A stretch of 64,000 nucleotides of DNA from the NCBI RefSeq assembly GCF_010728325.1, contig NZ_AP022570.1, forward strand, positions 4,030,001 through 4,094,000, written 5' to 3'. The notes under the pieces were generated by a model, which saw only the letters and a list, made by a program, of their open reading frames with translations, did no database searches and was not told where the DNA came from. This DNA comes from Mycolicibacterium poriferae (GTDB lineage: Bacteria; Actinomycetota; Actinomycetes; Mycobacteriales; Mycobacteriaceae). This document shows, one piece after another, positions 59,623 to 64,000 of this stretch; within the stretch, counting starts at the first letter, position 1, and each line of letters begins with the position of its first letter. The position numbers and the translations under genes are program-made.

Positions 59623-60309
59623 GTGACGGACACGCTGGGCAGCATTGGCACAGGAACGCGGGTCGGCGCGGGCGACCTGGTGATCTTCGACCTGGACGGG
59701 ACACTGACCGATTCGGCCGACGGCATCGTCGCCAGCTTCCGACACGCGCTGCACACCGTCGGCGCGGCCGTTCCCGACGGGGACCTCGCCGCGCGGATCG
59801 TCGGTCCTCCGATGCACGTCACGCTGGGCGAGATGGGGCTCGGCGAGCACGTCGACGCCGCGATCGCCGCCTACCGCGCCGACTACACCGCCCGCGGCTG
59901 GGCGATGAACAAGCCGTTTCCGGGTATCGCCGACCTGCTCGCGGACCTGCGGGCCGCCGGTGCGCGGCTGGCGGTCGCGACGTCGAAGGCCGAGCCGACC
60001 GCGCAGCTCATCCTCGCGCATTTCGACCTGGACAGCTGGTTCGAGGTGATCGCCGGCGCCAGCACCGACGGTGTGCGCTCGGCCAAGGCCGACGTGCTCG
60101 CCCACGCGCTGGCCCAGTTGGCGCCGCTGCCGCAGCGGGTTCTGATGATCGGCGACCGCAGCCACGACGTCGAGGGGGCGGCCGCGCACGGCATCGGCGC
60201 CATCGTCGTCGAGTGGGGGTACGGCGCCGAGGACTTCCAGGGCACCGACAGCGGCGCCGTCGCCCACGTCGCCACGGTCGACGAACTGCGCGGGGTGCTC
60301 GGTGTCTGA
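59623..60309 (+). CDS. ptkA: HAD-superfamily phosphatase/tyrosine kinase PtkA homologue
   Basis: A 228-aa HAD-fold protein. Motif I is FDLDGTLTDS with the nucleophile D23 and D25, motif II is ATSKAE, and motif IV is MIGDRSHDVEGA. In M. tuberculosis the equivalent gene (Rv2232, PtkA) lies beside ptpA and is reported as a tyrosine kinase that phosphorylates PtpA. The M. tuberculosis protein is longer by a disordered N-terminus of some 60 residues, which this copy lacks. GTG 59623 follows GGAG and a GACAAT element closely. The last 8 bp overlap ptpA. An ordinary phosphoglycolate-phosphatase-like activity is also possible. Confidence 0.88.
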   Translation: MTDTLGSIGTGTRVGAGDLVIFDLDGTLTDSADGIVASFRHALHTVGAAVPDGDLAARIVGPPMHVTLGEMGLGEHVDAAIAAYRADYTARGWAMNKPFPGIADLLADLRAAGARLAVATSKAEPTAQLILAHFDLDSWFEVIAGASTDGVRSAKADVLAHALAQLAPLPQRVLMIGDRSHDVEGAAAHGIGAIVVEWGYGAEDFQGTDSGAVAHVATVDELRGVLGV

Positions 60310-60796
60310 GGCGCTGCACGTCACGTTCATCTGTTCGGGCAACATCTGCCGCAGCCCGATGGCCGAGAAGATGTTCGCCCACCAGCTCTCCGAGCGCGGC
60401 CTGGACGGGACCGTGCGGGTCAGCAGCGCAGGCACCGGGCACTGGCACGAGGGTGAACCGGCCGATCGCCGGGCGGGGCACGTGTTGCGTGAGCACGGCT
60501 ATCCGAGCGCGCACCGCGCCGCGCAGATCGACGACGGACACCTGGCCGCCGACCTGATCGTGGCGCTGGGCCGCAACCACTTCCGGATGTTGCAGCAGAT
60601 GGGGGTGCCCGCCGAGCGGTTGCGCATGTTGCGCTCGTTCGATCCCCGGTCGGGCGCGCACGTCCCCGACGTGGAGGACCCGTACTACGGCACCCAGGAC
60701 GACTTCGAGGAGGTCTTCGCGGTGATCGAGGCGGCGTTGCCGGGGTTGCACAGCTGGGTCGACGAGCAGCTGGCCGAAGCCGAGCAGGTGAGCTGA
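60302..60796 (+). CDS. ptpA: Low-molecular-weight protein-tyrosine phosphatase
   Basis: PtpA dephosphorylates phosphotyrosine; in M. tuberculosis it is exported and blocks phagosome maturation. The 164-aa protein has the P-loop C11-SGNIC-R17-S and the general acid D126 in VEDPYYG, with Y128 and Y129 as the possible PtkA target tyrosines. GTG 60302 overlaps the ptkA stop by 8 bp, so the two are co-translated. Its TGA overlaps the ATG of the SURF1 gene. In a saprophytic species the enzyme is more likely to act on the cell's own proteins; that is inference. Confidence 0.94.
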   Translation: MSEALHVTFICSGNICRSPMAEKMFAHQLSERGLDGTVRVSSAGTGHWHEGEPADRRAGHVLREHGYPSAHRAAQIDDGHLAADLIVALGRNHFRMLQQMGVPAERLRMLRSFDPRSGAHVPDVEDPYYGTQDDFEEVFAVIEAALPGLHSWVDEQLAEAEQVS

Positions 60797-61647
60797 TGCG
60801 CCGGTGGGCCTTCCTGCTGCGGCCGCAGTGGCTGGCGCTCTACGTCGTGGTGCTGGCCTTCGCGTATCTGTGCTTCACGGTGCTGGCGCCGTGGCAGCTG
60901 GGCAAGAACACCCAGACCTCACGCGAGAACGCTCAGATCTCGCGGTCGCTGGACGCCGAGCCGGTGCCGCTGACCTCGGTGCTCCCGAACCAGGATTCCA
61001 CCGCCCCTGACGAGCAGTGGCAGCAGGTGACCGCCACCGGCCGCTATCTGCCGCAGAGCCAGGTGCTGGCCCGGCTGCGGCAGGTCGAAGGGGATCCGGC
61101 TTTCGAGGTGCTGATCCCGTTCGCGGTCGACGGCGGCCCCACGGTGCTGGTCGACCGCGGCTACGTCGAGCCGGTCAACGGGAACCAGGTGCCGACCATC
61201 GAGCCGCCGCCCACCGGGACCGTGACGATCACCGCCCGGCTGCGTGATCCGGAGGGGGTCGCGACCGGTAAGGACCCGTTCACCTCCGACGGGATCCAGC
61301 AGGTGTATTCGATCAACACCGAGCAGATCTCGACGCTGACCGGCGTACCGCTGGCCGGCTCCTATCTGCAGCTGGTTGCTGATCAGCCCGGCGGGTTGGG
61401 CGTCATCCCGCTGCCGCACCTCGATGCGGGCCCGTTCCTGTCCTACGGCATCCAGTGGATCGCGTTCGGCATCATCGCCCCCATCGGTGTCGGCTACTTC
61501 GTGTATTCGGAGATGAAGGCGCGCCGCGCCGACCGCGAAGCCGCGGCCGCAGCGCAGGCTCGCGCGGAGGACGCGTCAGCGACTCAGAACGCTGCCCCGC
61601 TCACCGCCGAGCAGAAACTCGCCGACCGGTACGGCCGGCGACGCTGA
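60796..61647 (+). CDS. SURF1-family cytochrome oxidase assembly protein
   Basis: SURF1 proteins help insert heme a into subunit I of aa3 oxidases. The 283-aa protein has an N-terminal TM helix (about 13-32), the SURF1 domain with WQQVTATGRYLPQSQVL and VLVDRGYVEP, a second TM helix (about 218-238, LSYGIQWIAFGIIAPIGVGYFVY) and an Ala/Arg-rich tail. The functional partners ctaE, ctaC, ctaF and qcrCAB lie at 4886-12864. ATG 60796 overlaps the ptpA stop (TGATG). The 3' end overlaps the convergent cobD by 47 bp. Synteny is to Rv2235. Confidence 0.92.
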   Translation: MRRWAFLLRPQWLALYVVVLAFAYLCFTVLAPWQLGKNTQTSRENAQISRSLDAEPVPLTSVLPNQDSTAPDEQWQQVTATGRYLPQSQVLARLRQVEGDPAFEVLIPFAVDGGPTVLVDRGYVEPVNGNQVPTIEPPPTGTVTITARLRDPEGVATGKDPFTSDGIQQVYSINTEQISTLTGVPLAGSYLQLVADQPGGLGVIPLPHLDAGPFLSYGIQWIAFGIIAPIGVGYFVYSEMKARRADREAAAAAQARAEDASATQNAAPLTAEQKLADRYGRRR

Positions 61648-62569
61648 CCGCCACGATGGCCACGGCCGCCGACAGCAGCTGCACCGTCCGCGACAGCCGC
61701 ACCGCGCGGGCCAGGTCGGCCACCTCGGGGACGCGGCCGTCGCCCAGGGTGGGGCGTATCTCCAGCTCGTGGGCGTACTGGGTGGGCCCACCGAGGCGCA
61801 CCCCGAGTGCCCCCGCGAACGAGGCCTCGGCGACGCCGGCGTTGGGGCTGGGGTGTCCGCGCGCGTCCCGGCACCACGCCCGCAGCGACGCCGCGGGCGA
61901 CCCACCGACCACCGGCGCGCACGCCACCACACACAACCCGGTGAACCGGGCCGCGAGCAGGTTGGCCAGGTCGTCGGCCCGGGCCGCCGCCCACCCGAAT
62001 CGGGCGTAGCGCGGCGAACGGTTGCCGATCATCGCGTCGAGCGTGTTGACCGCCCGGTACATCAGCACTGCCGGCGCGCCGCCCAGCGCGGCCCACACCA
62101 GCGGTCCGACCTGAGCGTCGGAGGTGTTCTCGGCGATCGACTCCAGCGCCGCCCGGGTCAACCCGGCGGCGTCGAGCACCGCGGGGTCGCGGCCGCACAG
62201 CGATGGCAGCAACGCCCGGGCGCCGTCGACGTCGCCGGCGGTCAGCAGACCCACCATCTGTTCCCCGGTGCGGCACAACGACGTTCCCCCTGCGGCGACG
62301 TACGTCGCCGCGGCGACGGCCGCCGTCTCACGAAGCCCGCGTCGCGAGCCCTGCGCGACGAACCCGATCGCGCCGGTCGCGGCGAGCAATCCGGCCGTGT
62401 GCACGACCCCGGCCCAGCGCGCGTCACGGTAGGTGCGCCGCTCCAGGGCCGCCGCCGCCGACCCGAACAGCGCCACCGGATGCCCTCGCCGCGGATCGCC
62501 GAACACCACGTCCGCCAGGACACCGGCGGCTATCCCCGCTGCGCGGGTCCGCCCGCCTGCTGCACGCAC
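61601..62569 (-). CDS. cobD: Adenosylcobinamide-phosphate synthase (CobD/CbiB)
   Basis: CobD attaches the aminopropanol arm to adenosylcobyric acid in the membrane. The 322-aa protein is hydrophobic, with about five TM helices. GVLADVVFGDPRRGHPVALFG is the family N-terminus. ALESIAENTSDAQVGPLVWAALGGAPAVL (landmark ends only) and RAVNTLDAMIGNRSPRYARFGWAAARADD follow, then the HPSPNAGVAEASFAGAL signature. The GTG at 62569 is the likely start. It supports a complete or near-complete cobalamin assembly route together with cobT and cobS at 19223-21019. Synteny is to Rv2236c. Confidence 0.93.
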   Translation of the reverse strand: MRAAGGRTRAAGIAAGVLADVVFGDPRRGHPVALFGSAAAALERRTYRDARWAGVVHTAGLLAATGAIGFVAQGSRRGLRETAAVAAATYVAAGGTSLCRTGEQMVGLLTAGDVDGARALLPSLCGRDPAVLDAAGLTRAALESIAENTSDAQVGPLVWAALGGAPAVLMYRAVNTLDAMIGNRSPRYARFGWAAARADDLANLLAARFTGLCVVACAPVVGGSPAASLRAWCRDARGHPSPNAGVAEASFAGALGVRLGGPTQYAHELEIRPTLGDGRVPEVADLARAVRLSRTVQLLSAAVAIVAVSVAGRTGRRVSARR

Positions 62570-62684
62570 CCCGGCAGCGTCTCACAAGGCCGGCCCCGTC
62601 CAGATGGGCAGTCGGCCCTGGCCGGCTCGGCAGTATCACCCCGATCCCGACCCGGCTCGGCGTCCAACCGGGCACAGTGGTGCG

Positions 62685-63080
62685 ATGAGCTTTCCCGCAC
62701 TGGCACACGTCGCGGTCACGGTGCGCGACCTGACCGTCAGCACCCCCTGGTATCGAGCGCTGTTCGACAGCGACCCGGTGCTCGACGAGGACACCGACGC
62801 CGGCTTCCACCACGTGGTGTGGCAACTCGGCGACGGCACCCTGTTCGGCATCCACCAACACACCACGGCCGCCCCGGACGAGGCGTTCTCCGAATTCCGG
62901 GCCGGGCTCGACCATGTCGCGTTCGGCTGCGCGTCACGCGCGGAACTGCAGACCTGGGCCGGGCGACTCGATGCGCTCGGGGTGTCCCACGGCGGGATCG
63001 TCGACGCACACTATGGCTCGGGGGTCAGTTTCCGCGATCCCGATGGCATCGCTTTGGAGTTCTTCGCGCCCCCCGGGTGA
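62685..63080 (+). CDS. VOC (glyoxalase/bleomycin-resistance) family protein
   Basis: A 131-aa protein with one pair of beta-alpha-beta-beta-beta modules. H8 in AHVAVTVRDL, the central LDHVAFGCASRAEL and the terminal FRDPDGIALEFF (with its Glu) are the usual metal-site positions of VOC proteins. The pattern fits a small dioxygenase or glyoxalase-like enzyme; the substrate is unknown. ATG 62685 is preceded by CACAGT 6 nt upstream, a possible weak leaderless promoter, and no ribosome site. It lies between cobD and an amidohydrolase on the same strand, 13 bp apart, so the two may be co-transcribed. Confidence 0.86.
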   Translation: MSFPALAHVAVTVRDLTVSTPWYRALFDSDPVLDEDTDAGFHHVVWQLGDGTLFGIHQHTTAAPDEAFSEFRAGLDHVAFGCASRAELQTWAGRLDALGVSHGGIVDAHYGSGVSFRDPDGIALEFFAPPG

Positions 63081-63093
63081 CAGACTGACCGCA

Positions 63094-64000
63094 TGGCTGA
63101 TCTTGTCCTGCTCGCCGGCACCGTCATCACGATGGAGGAGGGCTCGCCGCGGGCCCAGGCCGTCGCCGTCTCCGATGACCGCATCGTCGCCGTCGGCAGC
63201 CTCGAGGAGTGCCGCGCCGCACTGCCCGACGCCGACGTCGTCGACACCGGCGCTGCGGCGCTGGCTCCGGGATTCGTGGAACCGCACGGCCATCCGCTGA
63301 TCAGCGGGGTGGCCACCCAGGCGCCCGCCCGCTCGATCGCGCCGTGGGATGCGCCGAAGTGGGCGGATGTGCAGAAGGTGTTCAGTGAGGCGCTGACCGG
63401 CACCGACCCCGACACCCCGTTGTGGTTCACCGGTTTCGACGCGCTGCTGCACGGCCACCCCTCCCCCAAGGCCGACGAGCTGGACGCGATCTTCGGCGAC
63501 CGGGTCACCGTGGTGACCGACAACTCCGGGCACGGGGTGTACTTCAACTCCGCGATGATCAGGCTGCACGGCTGGGATACCGACCCGCCAGCCGACCCGG
63601 TCGCCGCGCACTACGGCCGCAACGCCGACGGCTCGCTCAACGGCCAGGGTTTCGAGCTGCCGGTCGTCACCGCGGTGGTGGGGCCGCTGATGGCGCAGCT
63701 GGGTGACCCGTTGGTGTCGGCGGCTCACTACTACGCACTGATGTCTCGGGGTGGCTACACCTCGGCCTCGGACATGACCTACGACCCGAAGTTCGCCGCC
63801 GGGTACGAGGCGCTGGCCGCGGCGCCGTCCTGCCCGCTGCGCGTGAGCATGTGGGAGATGTCGATCACCGAGACCTACACCGAGCCCGCCACGTTCACCG
63901 CCGGGGAGCCGTGGCTCACCAAGGCCGGAGTGAAGCTGTGGACCGACGGCTCACCCTGGGTGGGCAACATCGCGATCTCGTTTCCCTACCTGGACACCGA
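63094..64000 (+). CDS. Amidohydrolase (YtcJ-like), 3' end outside window
   Basis: The first 302 residues of a metal-dependent hydrolase of the amidohydrolase_3 group. DLVLLAGTVITMEEGSPRAQ is the usual first beta sandwich and FVEPHGHP contains the metal-binding pair H65 and H67; AGVKLWTDGSPW near the edge is the region of the bridging Lys. Unlike the paralogue at 32272 it has no signal peptide or lipobox, so it is cytosolic. ATG 63094 is the first plausible start. It follows the VOC gene by 13 bp. The rest lies beyond 64000. Confidence 0.88.

Overview
The window is GC-rich actinobacterial DNA from the family Mycobacteriaceae, most likely a fast-growing Mycolicibacterium-type species. Gene content and order follow the Mycobacterium tuberculosis block Rv2189c to Rv2236c (locus names from memory): NlpC/P60, trpD, ctaE-qcrCAB, mmpS3, ctaF-ctaC, asnB, adoK, erpA-like, cobT-cobS, ilvE, gcvT, pepA, ephD, dlaT, lipB-lipA, glnA1, glnE, glnA2, caeA, panB, CYTH-CHAD, rnpB, RNase H/phosphatase, zinc ribbon, NIF3, ptkA, ptpA, SURF1, cobD. 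The species cannot be fixed from the sequence alone. No tRNA, rRNA, insertion sequence, prophage or CRISPR array was seen.

Layout. 1-4770: secreted proteins, a cell-wall hydrolase, an exonuclease/GIY-YIG fusion and trpD. 4886-12864: cytochrome bcc-aa3 genes (ctaE-qcrC-qcrA-qcrB; ctaC-ctaF on the other strand) with mmpS3 and a DUF2561 gene. A SURF1-type oxidase assembly factor lies far to the right (60796). 13041-21019: asnB, adenosine kinase, an A-type Fe-S carrier, glycerate kinase, cobT and cobS. 21029-31443: ilvE, gcvT, pepA, an EphD-like fusion, dlaT, lipB and lipA. GcvT and DlaT belong to lipoate-dependent systems, so a lipoate theme runs through this part. 31504-34560: DUF4191 and RDD membrane proteins flanking an inserted Tat-type lipoprotein amidohydrolase. 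34709-42768: nitrogen assimilation (glnA1, glnE, glnA2), with a two-site GlnR-like operator before glnA1. 42890-50238: a Nudix protein, two Hip1-like hydrolases separated by a GNAT gene, a wax-ester synthase family acyltransferase, panB and an enoyl-CoA hydratase. 50297-54132: an orphan fatty-acyl-AMP ligase, CYTH-CHAD and RNase P RNA. 54310-56553: a compact accessory cassette of XRE/cupin regulator, thioredoxin-reductase-like oxidoreductase and SAM methyltransferase. 56544-64000: RNase H/phosphatase, zinc ribbon and NIF3 operon; ptkA-ptpA-SURF1 operon; cobD; a VOC protein; and an amidohydrolase cut by the window end.

Two patterns cross gene boundaries. First, short tandem repeats (24, 25, 27, 47/48 and 59 bp) sit on or next to stop codons at several gene junctions; the clearest is seven 25-bp copies between glnE and the gene downstream. 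Second, at least fifteen genes have a TANNNT hexamer 6-8 nt before the start codon, as expected for leaderless mycobacterial transcripts. The most system-like candidate is the XRE/cupin-oxidoreductase-methyltransferase cassette, which could be a thiol or dithiol protection module. The EphD homologue appears to have lost its epoxide-hydrolase nucleophile.
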